Shown piece by piece: positions 34,800-44,395 of a stretch of 64,000 bases of DNA. Numbering within the stretch: the stretch's first letter is position 1; the number at the start of each line of letters is the position of its first letter. The translations under genes and the position numbers were made by a program. The notes beneath the pieces are model-generated. The model saw only the letters and a list, made by a program, of their open reading frames with translations, did not search any database and had not been told where the DNA came from. Where the stretch lies: contig NZ_VFRQ01000001.1 of the NCBI RefSeq assembly GCF_006385705.1, positions 124,001 to 188,000 on the forward strand. The letters are read 5' to 3'. Origin of the DNA: Pontibacter mangrovi. Its GTDB lineage: Bacteria > Bacteroidota > Bacteroidia > Cytophagales > Hymenobacteraceae.

Positions 34800-36140
34800 C
34801 TACGCTACTGCCAGCGGCGGAAGCGGCTTGCTGAACGCCTTCATCTTGTTTATATGCAGCAGTACCTGGTTTATCCGCTGGCGGTCGCCCGGGTTTGGGA
34901 TGTTCTCATCAGCAGTCTGGAGCAGGAAAATTGCCTCATCGTACAGCACTGGTTTCAGGTGCGGGTATGGTTGTACTTTGTAGAGCAGGCTCTGCAACAG
35001 CGACAGCAGCTTCAGCATAATGGTGCTGTCCTGTTTGCCATACAAGCGGATAGGGCTCAGGCACATGCTGTACAACTCCTTAAAAGTATCGTGTCGGAAC
35101 CTGATCCGCGCCGCGCCGTCTGCATCCAGGAGCAATTTTTCGTCGGATAGTTGCATGCGCAGCGCAAACAGTGCCGTAAGGTAGTCAATGGCTTTGATGG
35201 CTGTTCCAGGATCGTTTATACCGGGGCTTAAGGCTTTTACTGCGCTTTCTGTGATGTGCTTAAACCCGAAGATATAGTTGATCGAGGGCCGCTCTTCCAG
35301 GTAAAAGCTCACGTAACTGAAGAGCCTACTCCTAAACTCCTCCATCTCGGGCACTTCTTTATTGATATAAGCAAACGGCACGCCCTCTACCAGAAAGGCG
35401 CCCAAAGGGTAGTTGAAATCCAGCACCAGGTCCTTGTCTGCCATCAGGCTCACCACCGCATCTTCGTCCAGGCTCTGCAGATAGCCTGTGCGCGGACTCA
35501 TTAGGGGCACCCATCCTTCCCGGTGCTCGAATATATTTGGGGTAGGCGTATTCTTTTGCCGGTCTACTTCATACTCCAGTTGCTTTTCTGTTACCCTGTA
35601 AATGTCCTGCAGGATGTTTTCGATCTGGATAGACTGAGAGATGGAATGAATGAAATAGACAAAGAAGCCAAGGCTGGCAATGGCAAAGCACATCGACAAA
35701 AAAATGGCAAACCCCGGCAGCGCCACGCTGTAAAAGTCGGAGCGGATGTTTACCATGATAACCAAGGTATAAATCACCGTGCCCAGGTAAAGGCCCGTTA
35801 CGCTTTGGTTAGCCTTGTAAGTAATCAGACCGGGTATAACGCGGGGCGAGAAGTTTGAACTTGCCTGGTTTAGCACCAGCATCACCATGGTAAAGCTAAA
35901 CACCATCAGCGAGATGATGCCGGTGGCGATGGTGCTCAGTATCAGCCGGGCCGTATCGCCGTTGTTGATGATCATAAACGGCATCTGGTCGCGGAGAAAC
36001 TGGCTTAGCCCGGTGGTCTCGAGGTATAGCACTACAAAGGCAAGCACAAAAAAGCCGGCGGAGATGAGTGTGGGCAGAAAACCGATACTGCTGATGATGT
36101 ACTGGTAGAGAAATTTTAACTTGCTTAGGATCTTGCTCAT
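34800..36140 (-). CDS. DUF2254 membrane protein
   Basis: A 446-residue protein of the DUF2254 family. Four N-terminal helices (about 18-40, 60-90, 105-130, 135-160) include the conserved ISLMVFSFTMVMLVLNQASSNFSPR (quoted as MVFSFTMVMLVLNQASSNFS). The C-terminal domain contains GFKHITESAVKALSPGINDPGTA, the other family hallmark. Function unknown; the family is often next to ion-transport genes, as here. Confidence 0.86.
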   Translation of the reverse strand: MSKILSKLKFLYQYIISSIGFLPTLISAGFFVLAFVVLYLETTGLSQFLRDQMPFMIINNGDTARLILSTIATGIISLMVFSFTMVMLVLNQASSNFSPRVIPGLITYKANQSVTGLYLGTVIYTLVIMVNIRSDFYSVALPGFAIFLSMCFAIASLGFFVYFIHSISQSIQIENILQDIYRVTEKQLEYEVDRQKNTPTPNIFEHREGWVPLMSPRTGYLQSLDEDAVVSLMADKDLVLDFNYPLGAFLVEGVPFAYINKEVPEMEEFRSRLFSYVSFYLEERPSINYIFGFKHITESAVKALSPGINDPGTAIKAIDYLTALFALRMQLSDEKLLLDADGAARIRFRHDTFKELYSMCLSPIRLYGKQDSTIMLKLLSLLQSLLYKVQPYPHLKPVLYDEAIFLLQTADENIPNPGDRQRINQVLLHINKMKAFSKPLPPLAVA

Positions 36141-36209
36141 GTGTTATTTAAGCGCCGGAGAAGTATGATTCGGGCTACTTGCACATACTCCTAGCGGTGG
36201 CAGCGGGTT

Positions 36210-36245
36210 CTAAACAAATAAGCCGCCCCTATTACGGGTGCGGCT
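36210..36245 (-). terminator. Hairpin after the universal stress protein gene
   Basis: Stem with one mismatch between 36221-36229 and 36236-36244 (AGCCGC / GCGGCT core). On the minus strand it is followed by TATTTGTTTAG, fitting a terminator 120 bp past the stop of the gene. Confidence 0.6.
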
Positions 36246-36372
36246 CATCAGCAGAAAAAGTATACTTTGTTTGGCAGCATTTGCCACGATGCCTTTTTTT
36301 ATCCTTTCGCTATTATAGTTTGTTTAGCAATTGCTTGGAAGTTTATACTTAAAGCTATACTTGTATTTACAC

Positions 36373-37284
36373 TTATGCAATGATCTTCAATGAATCCGCG
36401 GTTTGCACTTCTGGTTTTTTGCCGGTACACGTGGCGCAGCAACCTGAGCAGGGTTTGCGTTTAAGCTGCCTAAAGACGAGCAGCGGGATTTGCGTGTGAT
36501 AGGCCATTGTTTTTAGGTAGGCGCTGCCCAGCAGCCGTTGCGGCAGGTAACTGTCCTGGGTGGCTAGTACCAGCATGTCTGCTCCCGCCTCTTCAGCATA
36601 GTCGCTTATGCCTTCCAGCACATCCTCTTCCTCCATTAGCGTGCAGCTAACGCGGCTGCTGTTGAGCAACTTCTCCACGCCGCGCATGGCTTGGTTCATA
36701 GCGCTGAGCTGTTGGGTGTCTGCTTCGGTATACACCTGCACCAGGTCCAGTCGGGCGCCGGTTTGCTCCGAGAACTTTTTAATGCGGTTGAGCACCTGGG
36801 GGTCGGTGTCGGTAAAATCGGTGCCAAAGACAAGGTGCTTTACCTCTCGGTATGCAGCCCCTTTCGGAATCACCATCACAGGAACCTCTACTGCTTCCAT
36901 CACAACGGCGGCTTGGTTTGGCTCTGGCAGGTCTGTTGTAGTACCTGAATTAGCCTGCATCAGCACCAAATCTGCAGCATAGTCCTGCACGACTGCTTTT
37001 ATCGCCTCAGCTAAGCTTTCAGGCCGTACCACGCAGTCAAACTTAACGGAATCTCCGCCTGCCTTGCCTGCATGCGCCAACTGGCGCTCGCCTAATGTTC
37101 TCAGTGCCTGTATGGCGCGGCTCTGCATCGTGAAGGTAAGTTCCCGGGTGCCGGTGCAGTGCAGCAGAAGCAGGTCGGCCTCTAATGCATTGGCCAAACG
37201 ACCGGCATAACTTAGGATTGAGGTACTATTAGCATCAAGCTGTAGGGGCACTAAAATACGGTTTACAAGAGAAGGCTTTTTCAT
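36373..37284 (-). CDS. Tandem universal stress protein with cysteine-rich tail
   Basis: A 303-residue protein with two UspA-fold halves (about 1-145 and 150-275), each beginning with a strand such as RILVPLQLDANS or HLVFGTDFTDTD. The ATP-binding GxxG(9x)GS/T motif is degenerate: the second half ends RLLGSAYLKTMAYHTQIPLLVF. The C-terminal tail has an unusual CSGCCATC cluster (C-x2-CC-x2-C). It lies 82 bp downstream of the TauE/SafE-like gene on the same strand, so it may belong to the ccoG transcription unit and be co-regulated with low-oxygen respiration (inference). Confidence 0.82.
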   Translation of the reverse strand: MKKPSLVNRILVPLQLDANSTSILSYAGRLANALEADLLLLHCTGTRELTFTMQSRAIQALRTLGERQLAHAGKAGGDSVKFDCVVRPESLAEAIKAVVQDYAADLVLMQANSGTTTDLPEPNQAAVVMEAVEVPVMVIPKGAAYREVKHLVFGTDFTDTDPQVLNRIKKFSEQTGARLDLVQVYTEADTQQLSAMNQAMRGVEKLLNSSRVSCTLMEEEDVLEGISDYAEEAGADMLVLATQDSYLPQRLLGSAYLKTMAYHTQIPLLVFRQLKRKPCSGCCATCTGKKPEVQTADSLKIIA

Positions 37285-37366
37285 ACTATGATCAGTTTCT
37301 GAGGTAAAGGTACTGCCTTGCTCAGCGGGAAAAACTGCGTAGGATCATCTTCAAAAGTGACTTTTG

Positions 37367-38098
37367 TTAGTTTTTAGCGGCCTGTGCCGGATTGGTGCAG
37401 CAGGTGATTTCTGTGGTATGCTCGGCAGTATGCATTATGCGGGGGCTAAGGTATGGGATGCCCAGGTTCAGGCCACGCAGGATAAAAAGCGTGGCCAACG
37501 CCATGCCCACGTATGGCACCAGCCGGTTAAAGGTGCTGCGGAGCTTTAGGCTGATGAACTTACCAGACAGAGAGACCAGGAACATCAGCGGGAAAGTGCC
37601 TAGCCCGAAGAGAAACATGTAAAGCGCTGCCCCTCCGATGCCTGGCGCGCTAATGGCGCCTGCCAGTGCAATATACACAAAGCCACAGGGTAACAGTCCG
37701 TTTAAAGCTCCCACCAGGAAAAGCGCACCTAGGTTTTCGCGGCCAAACAAGGCTTTTAACTTTGTTCGGACCCACGCTACGGCCTTATCGGTGCCAAGTA
37801 TACTTCCTGCCTTGCCTTTTAGGGTAGCCGGCGCAACCAGCAGGAAAAGAATGAGCAACCCGGAAAGTATGGAGACAAACTGCTGTAGCCCTGCCATCTG
37901 CAACGATTTGCCGAAGGTTCCTGCCAAAGCGCCCAGTGCGGCGTAGGTAACCAATCGCCCCCCATTGTACAGGAGCCGGCCGGCATAAAAACGCCAGCCG
38001 TTGCTCCTGCCAAATGGTAAGGCCATAGCAATCGGGCCGCACATCCCGACACAATGGAAACTGCCTAGCAAGCCAAATAAGAATCCTGCCCAGATCAT
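37367..38098 (-). CDS. SafE/TauE-like membrane protein of the cbb3 assembly locus
   Basis: A 243-residue protein with about six helices, beginning FGLLGSFHCVGMCGPIAMALPFGR, the COG2836 (sulfite exporter TauE/SafE-like, DsbD-related) signature with its HCxGMCG motif. Proteins of this kind sit in cbb3 oxidase loci next to fixH in many bacteria and are thought to act in copper handling or maturation. It starts 6 bp after the fixH stop. The tail AEHTTEITCCTNPAQAA contains a CC pair of unknown significance. Confidence 0.83.
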   Translation of the reverse strand: MIWAGFLFGLLGSFHCVGMCGPIAMALPFGRSNGWRFYAGRLLYNGGRLVTYAALGALAGTFGKSLQMAGLQQFVSILSGLLILFLLVAPATLKGKAGSILGTDKAVAWVRTKLKALFGRENLGALFLVGALNGLLPCGFVYIALAGAISAPGIGGAALYMFLFGLGTFPLMFLVSLSGKFISLKLRSTFNRLVPYVGMALATLFILRGLNLGIPYLSPRIMHTAEHTTEITCCTNPAQAAKN

Positions 38099-38104
38099 GG
38101 TCTG

Positions 38105-38569
38105 CTACTCTATGGTTAGTGCCTTCTCGGCGTAAAAGGTCTCGTTGTTGGCGCTAAAGTTCACGCGAACTTTCCAGCGGCCCGGCTGCAGCGTATCCGC
38201 CTGGATCAGCTGGCTTAGGTCGCGACCGGGCTGCAGGGGCATCTTAAAGTCAAGGGCATCGTCAGAAGGGCGGAAAAACTCGATTTGCCCGTAAATTTTC
38301 TGATCCTTATACCCTTCCGGAAGCTGCAGCAGTATAGTCTTGCCTTCCTGGTTGTAAGTTATGCCCACCTCGCCCACGGCAATGGTACGCCCAAGCTTGT
38401 TGATGTGGTCCTGGTAGGCTATCTCTTGTGCATAGTAGTCTTTGCTTACCAGATCCACGTCCTGGTTCATGGCCTTCACCACGAAAAAGATGATGTAGCC
38501 CGCAAACAGCACAATGGCTGCAATGATAGCGTAAGGCCACAAGGTAAATGTTTTGTTTTCGGTTGACAT
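38105..38569 (-). CDS. fixH: FixH-family protein
   Basis: A 154-residue protein with one N-terminal membrane helix (about 11-32) and a periplasmic beta-rich domain beginning SKDYYAQEIAYQDHINKLGRT, the FixH hallmark. CcoH/FixH is required for assembly or stability of cbb3 oxidase. It lies 35 bp after ccoG and 6 bp before the SafE-like gene in one operon. Confidence 0.86.
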   Translation of the reverse strand: MSTENKTFTLWPYAIIAAIVLFAGYIIFFVVKAMNQDVDLVSKDYYAQEIAYQDHINKLGRTIAVGEVGITYNQEGKTILLQLPEGYKDQKIYGQIEFFRPSDDALDFKMPLQPGRDLSQLIQADTLQPGRWKVRVNFSANNETFYAEKALTIE

Positions 38570-38604
38570 GGTGCGTTTTAGATAAGGTTGTTGAAACAGA
38601 TGCT

Positions 38605-40011
38605 TTACTTGGCTGGTCCCAGGAACTTGGTGTCCTGCGTGGTGATAAGCTCATCGCCATAGTATAAACCAATCTCGATCTTGGAGTTCAAGCCTTCGAG
38701 CTCACTTGGGTCAATCTCTGTAAAGAAAACGCCCTCCACAATTCCCTGTGCTGGCAGTAACAGCTTTTCTTCGCCAATCACTTTTATACTTCCCTCCTTG
38801 TTGAGGAGCTTAAGCGTGAGCGGCATGTCATGGTTGGTCTTATTGATCACGGAGATGTTGTAGAGGTTTTTGATGTGCCCCTGCTCTGTTTTCTGGTAAA
38901 GTTGGCCCGGCGTGCGAAGAATAGTGGCCTCAGCCTCGTCGCGGAGAAGCAGAAGCGTTGTAAGCGCCGTCAAAAGTATGGCCAGCACGGCAGTGTAGCC
39001 CATCACGCGAGGGGTAAAGAAGGTCCACTTGGTGCCTTTCTCAATTGCCTCCTCCGACTCATAGCGAATCAGGCCTTCAGGCTTGTCGATCATGCGCATG
39101 ATGTCGTTGCAGGCGTCGATGCAGGCGGTGCAGTTGATGCACTCCAGCTGCTGCGCCCCGTTGCGGATATCAATGCCTGTGGGGCACACCTGCACACACT
39201 GGTGGCAGTCAATACAATCGCCTTCGGTTCGCTCCTGCCCTTTTCTTAGCTTGCCACGAGGCTCCCCGCGGCCATAGTCGTAGGCCACCACCACGGTCTT
39301 TTTATCCTGCATTACGCCCTGCAAGCGGCCGTACGGGCACACGATGGTACATACCTGCTCTCTGAACCAGGCAAAAACCCAGAAAAAGATTCCGGTAAAC
39401 ACCAGCATGGCCCCAAAGCCGGCCACATGCTCCAGCGGTCCGTCCGTGATGATATGCTTTAGCTCGTCAATGCCTATCACATAGGCCAGGAATATGTTAG
39501 AGATCAAAAAGGAGATGAGCAGGAAAAGGGTGATTTTGGTGCCCTTCTTCATGATCTTTTCAGCGTTCCAGGGCATTTTGTCCAAGGCTCGCTGCTTGGT
39601 GTAATCTCCTTCAATGGCATACTCAATGCGTCGGAAAACCATCTCCAGGAAAATGGTCTGCGGACAGACCCAGCCACAGAAGACCCTGCCGTATACTACC
39701 GTGAAAAGTATGATGAACACGACCAGCGTTAAGAAGGCCAGCACAAGCAGGAAGAAGTCCTGGGGCCAGAACAGCACGCCGAATATCACGAATTTGCGCT
39801 CCACTACGTTCAGCATGAGCAGCGGCAATCCGTTGATCTTGATAAAAGGGCCTGCAAATAACAGCGACAGCAGAAGGTAGCTTGCGTATTTGCGGTAGTT
39901 GTAAAGTTTTCCTTTTGGTTTTTTAGGGTACACCCATACGCGTTTACCCTTTTCATCCACCGTGGAGATGTGGTCCCGAAATTCGTCGGTTGGTTTTGCT
40001 TTAGTTGCCAT
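38605..40011 (-). CDS. ccoG: cbb3 oxidase accessory protein CcoG (FixG/RdxA)
   Basis: A 468-residue membrane iron-sulfur protein. It has about five helices, a periplasmic-side CGWVCPQTIFLEM motif, and two [4Fe-4S] ferredoxin motifs: CIDCHQCVQVCPTG and CINCTACIDACND (about 262-310). A C-terminal Ig-like domain follows (about 365-468). CcoG is a cupric reductase in the copper-delivery path for cbb3 oxidase. It heads the unit ccoG-fixH-safE and has an Fnr-type operator upstream at 40125-40136. Confidence 0.93.
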   Translation of the reverse strand: MATKAKPTDEFRDHISTVDEKGKRVWVYPKKPKGKLYNYRKYASYLLLSLLFAGPFIKINGLPLLMLNVVERKFVIFGVLFWPQDFFLLVLAFLTLVVFIILFTVVYGRVFCGWVCPQTIFLEMVFRRIEYAIEGDYTKQRALDKMPWNAEKIMKKGTKITLFLLISFLISNIFLAYVIGIDELKHIITDGPLEHVAGFGAMLVFTGIFFWVFAWFREQVCTIVCPYGRLQGVMQDKKTVVVAYDYGRGEPRGKLRKGQERTEGDCIDCHQCVQVCPTGIDIRNGAQQLECINCTACIDACNDIMRMIDKPEGLIRYESEEAIEKGTKWTFFTPRVMGYTAVLAILLTALTTLLLLRDEAEATILRTPGQLYQKTEQGHIKNLYNISVINKTNHDMPLTLKLLNKEGSIKVIGEEKLLLPAQGIVEGVFFTEIDPSELEGLNSKIEIGLYYGDELITTQDTKFLGPAK

Positions 40012-40093
40012 GGCAGTGATAACTGGTGCGGATATTACTCCTGCCTTTATAAGATTAAATATTAGGTGTATGAGGCCTCATTGATCCTCCCTA

Positions 40094-40136
40094 CAAAAGT
40101 CCGCATAAGGGCTAACTAAAAAGATGACATAGGTCA
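40094..40136 (-). promoter_or_regulatory. Fnr/Crp-type operator and -7 box of ccoG
   Basis: Operator TGAC-ATAG-GTCA (40125-40136, centre 40130.5). On the minus strand a GACTTTTG sequence (40101-40094, centre 40097.5) resembles TAnnTTTG with one mismatch. The centre-to-centre distance is 33 bp, the same as at ccoNO and ccoI, which fits a class II activator site near -41. The flanking AAAGA before TGAC is shared with the other two sites. Confidence 0.72.
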
Positions 40137-40176
40137 GTTGTTGGGGTGATAGTCGTCACCAAAGGGGGCGTACATA

Positions 40177-40208
40177 AAAAGTGCGGGCACCTGTTTCAGG
40201 TGCCCGCA
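40177..40208 (-). terminator. Rho-independent terminator after ccoP
   Basis: Perfect 12-bp stem (40182-40193 / 40197-40208) with a 3-base loop; on the minus strand it is followed by CTTTTTATG. It ends the ccoNO-ccoQ-ccoP unit 25 bp after the ccoP stop. Confidence 0.9.
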
Positions 40209-40232
40209 GCTCATGAAATATAGTCTGTTCTA

Positions 40233-41438
40233 TTATTCTTTCTCTCCCTGTGGCTCTTTGGCATTGGCTGGGTTGGTGCCCTTCAGGCTCAGGATATAGC
40301 TCGATACCTGCAGTATCTGGTCCTTTGTCAGCTTGCCCTGCCAAGGCACCATGCCTTTGGCCGGCACCCCGAACTTCACTGTTTTGAAGATCTCGTTAAC
40401 GTCTCCTCCGTGCAGCCAGTACTCGTCTGTCAGGTTCGGTCCAACGGCACCCTGGGCTTCCTGGCCGTGGCAGGCGGCGCAGTTCGTGCTGAAGATCGAC
40501 TTACCGGCATCAATGGAGGCGGCGTCCGTCAGGGCCTCATAGTTGGTAACAGCGTTCGGGTCCTCTGCATTTTTGGCCGCAAAGATGGCAGCCTGTTCTA
40601 TTTCCATCTCATACTCTTCTGTTTGCAGCGTGCCGGTTTTAAACACATGGTAGTGCAGCATGTAGCCTACCGCAAACACAATGGATACATAGAACATCGC
40701 CTTCCACCACGGCGGCAGGTCGTTGTCATACTCCTGAATACCGTCAAAATCGTGGTGCGAGTGGATCTTGTCCTTTGCCTGGCCGGTTACCACAGTGGCG
40801 TCGCCGCGCAGCAGGAACAGCACGCGGCCTGCAAAAGACTTGCGGAAATCCTCGTCATGGATCGTATCCCCCATCATTGGCACAAACAGGCGGAACAGCA
40901 TAACAAGCGTTACCAGCGACAGCAGTATGATGATGGCTGAAAGTATGAACGTGAGGTGCACCACAGGCGGCAGCTCCATGAACGATACTTCCGCGGGCGC
41001 GGCAGGTGTGCTGGCTTGGTCATCAGTTGGCGTTACGGCGGCTTCGGTGGGAGCCTCGGCCTCTTTTGCGCTTTCCTCTTTAATGTAGGCGATGACGTTC
41101 TTGATGTCGGCCTCTGCCAGCGAACCTCCGAAAGAAGGCATCGGCACTTTGTTGAACTTCTCAAAAACCGCTACCGCGTCCTTGTCGCCAGACTGCACCA
41201 GCTCCTGCGAGTTCTGCACAAACTTGATGATCCATTCCTCATCGCGTCGTTCGTGCACGTTTTTCAGGGCCGGCCCCACCACATCAGACTCTATGCTGTG
41301 GCAAACGGTACAGTTGGCCTCAAATACTTTTTTCCCTTCTACAGCATCCTGTGCCTGTGCGCCAGCTACCCCCACCAGCAGCATGGCTGCTGCCAGGTGC
41401 AGGCTTTTCTTTCCAGGTAATAAAGTTAACCAGCTCAT
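40233..41438 (-). CDS. ccoP: cbb3 oxidase subunit CcoP with an extra N-terminal cytochrome c domain
   Basis: A 401-residue diheme subunit with unusual order: signal peptide (about 1-30), cytochrome c domain with CTVCH, an Ala/Glu/Pro/Thr-rich linker, two membrane helices, then the CcoP N-terminal signature YDNDLPPWWKAMFY and a C-terminal cytochrome c domain with CAACH. Classical CcoP has both hemes after the helices. It passes electrons to CcoO/CcoN. The start at 41438 is supported by an ATGA overlap with the ccoQ stop; codons upstream to 41483 overlap ccoQ. Confidence 0.9.
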   Translation of the reverse strand: MSWLTLLPGKKSLHLAAAMLLVGVAGAQAQDAVEGKKVFEANCTVCHSIESDVVGPALKNVHERRDEEWIIKFVQNSQELVQSGDKDAVAVFEKFNKVPMPSFGGSLAEADIKNVIAYIKEESAKEAEAPTEAAVTPTDDQASTPAAPAEVSFMELPPVVHLTFILSAIIILLSLVTLVMLFRLFVPMMGDTIHDEDFRKSFAGRVLFLLRGDATVVTGQAKDKIHSHHDFDGIQEYDNDLPPWWKAMFYVSIVFAVGYMLHYHVFKTGTLQTEEYEMEIEQAAIFAAKNAEDPNAVTNYEALTDAASIDAGKSIFSTNCAACHGQEAQGAVGPNLTDEYWLHGGDVNEIFKTVKFGVPAKGMVPWQGKLTKDQILQVSSYILSLKGTNPANAKEPQGEKE

Positions 41439-41629
41439 TGTCTCTGTCTTTCTTTTGGTGTCGTGTCGTTGTCTTGTGCGCAAGGGATCTGGCTCATCGC
41501 CTCCACATGCTTCTTGTCCAGCAGGCTTACATACAGCAGCAGCCCCAGAAAAAAAATAAAGAAGATGCTGAACGAGATGATTGGGTATATTTCGATGCCG
41601 TCTATGGCTTCTAAAACGTTTTTATACAT
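41435..41629 (-). CDS. ccoQ: cbb3 oxidase small subunit CcoQ
   Basis: A 64-residue single-helix protein: EIYPIISFSIFFIFFLGLLLYVSLLDKK (quoted in part: ISFSIFFIFFLGLLLYVSL) spans about 17-40, with a polar C-terminal tail. Size, topology and place between ccoNO and ccoP match CcoQ/FixQ. Its TGA overlaps the ccoP ATG (ATGA). It lies 87 bp after the ccoNO stop, in a gap containing an inverted repeat. Confidence 0.82.
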   Translation of the reverse strand: MYKNVLEAIDGIEIYPIISFSIFFIFFLGLLLYVSLLDKKHVEAMSQIPCAQDNDTTPKERQRQ

Positions 41630-41656
41630 TTTTTTAGACTTTAGATGTTGGTAGTT

Positions 41657-41716
41657 AGATGCTAGATTCTCTACAGTAGGTGTAAGTCTATTGCCTAGAA
41701 TCTAGCGTCTAGCATC

Positions 41717-41717
<1 letters not shown>
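41657..41717. repeat. Imperfect inverted repeat between ccoNO and ccoQ
   Basis: AGATGCTAGATTCT (41657-41670) is mirrored by AGAATCTAGC-GTCTAGC-ATCT (41697-41717), the same arm carrying a 7-base internal duplication GTCTAGC. The right arm reaches the ccoNO stop codon. It could fold in the intercistronic mRNA. Confidence 0.6.
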
Positions 41718-43891
<2,174 letters not shown>

Positions 43892-44006
43892 GTGCGGTGT
43901 CCTCCATTTGGTTAAAGTTTTGTTGTTTTATCGTTTGGCTTTTAAGGCGCTGGTCCAGTTACTGGCTATTTTCGGCAGTCTGTAACCCTTACCTGTTTTC
44001 ACGGTT

Positions 44007-44049
44007 CAAAATTGCTCAGGAATGGCTTTTTAAAAGATGACGAATGTCA
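44007..44049 (-). promoter_or_regulatory. Fnr/Crp-type operator and -7 box of ccoNO
   Basis: Operator TGAC-GAAT-GTCA (44038-44049, centre 44043.5). On the minus strand CAATTTTG (44014-44007, centre 44010.5) differs from TAnnTTTG at one position. Spacing between centres is 33 bp, identical to the ccoG and ccoI sites. The leader from there to the ATG at 43891 is about 110 bp. Confidence 0.72.
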
Positions 44050-44097
44050 CTTCCATAGGTGATTGATGTCAATGTCATGCAGGAGAGCATCCCTGTT

Positions 44098-44143
44098 AAA
44101 GCCCTACCGGAAAAGTATGGCGCTACTAATCAGGCAGGGCTTT
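44098..44143 (-). terminator. Probable terminator after ccoS
   Basis: Stem AAAGCCCT (44098-44105) / AGGGCTTT (44136-44143) with a long 30-base loop, 37 bp past the ccoS stop. The loop makes it weaker than the other terminators here. Confidence 0.5.
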
Positions 44144-44179
44144 ATAGTAAAGTATAGGTTTGATGATGAAGTATAACTT

Positions 44180-44362
44180 TCAGTGAGGCTTAGGTTTAGC
44201 CTCATGCTTTGTGGCTTTTGACGGCTCGTTTTCGAAGAGCATGCGCACGGCGGGTGTATAGTCGTCTTCGTACTGGCCGGATTTAACAGCCCATAGAAAA
44301 GCGGCCAGAAAACCAGTGGCCACGGTTACACTTATCCCGATCAATAGAAAAATAATGAACAT
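44180..44362 (-). CDS. ccoS: cbb3 oxidase assembly protein CcoS
   Basis: A 60-residue single-helix protein (helix about 3-26) with the CcoS pattern LLIGISVTVATGFLAAFLWA followed by VKSGQYEDDYTPAVRMLF. CcoS is needed for cofactor insertion into cbb3 oxidase. It lies 33 bp after ccoI in the same unit. Confidence 0.88.
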   Translation of the reverse strand: MFIIFLLIGISVTVATGFLAAFLWAVKSGQYEDDYTPAVRMLFENEPSKATKHEAKPKPH

Positions 44363-44395
44363 GGCGTTTATACTTTAGTATGGTGGACAAAAAGG

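Noticed and set aside
41439..41483. 15-residue N-terminal extension of CcoP
   Set aside because: It lies inside ccoQ; the ATGA overlap and the clean signal peptide favour the start at 41438.
44061..44075. GATTGATGTCAATGT as a second Fnr site upstream of ccoNO
   Set aside because: The half-sites TTGA/TCAA are separated by only 2 bp, not the 4 seen at the other sites, and it lies too far from the -7 box.
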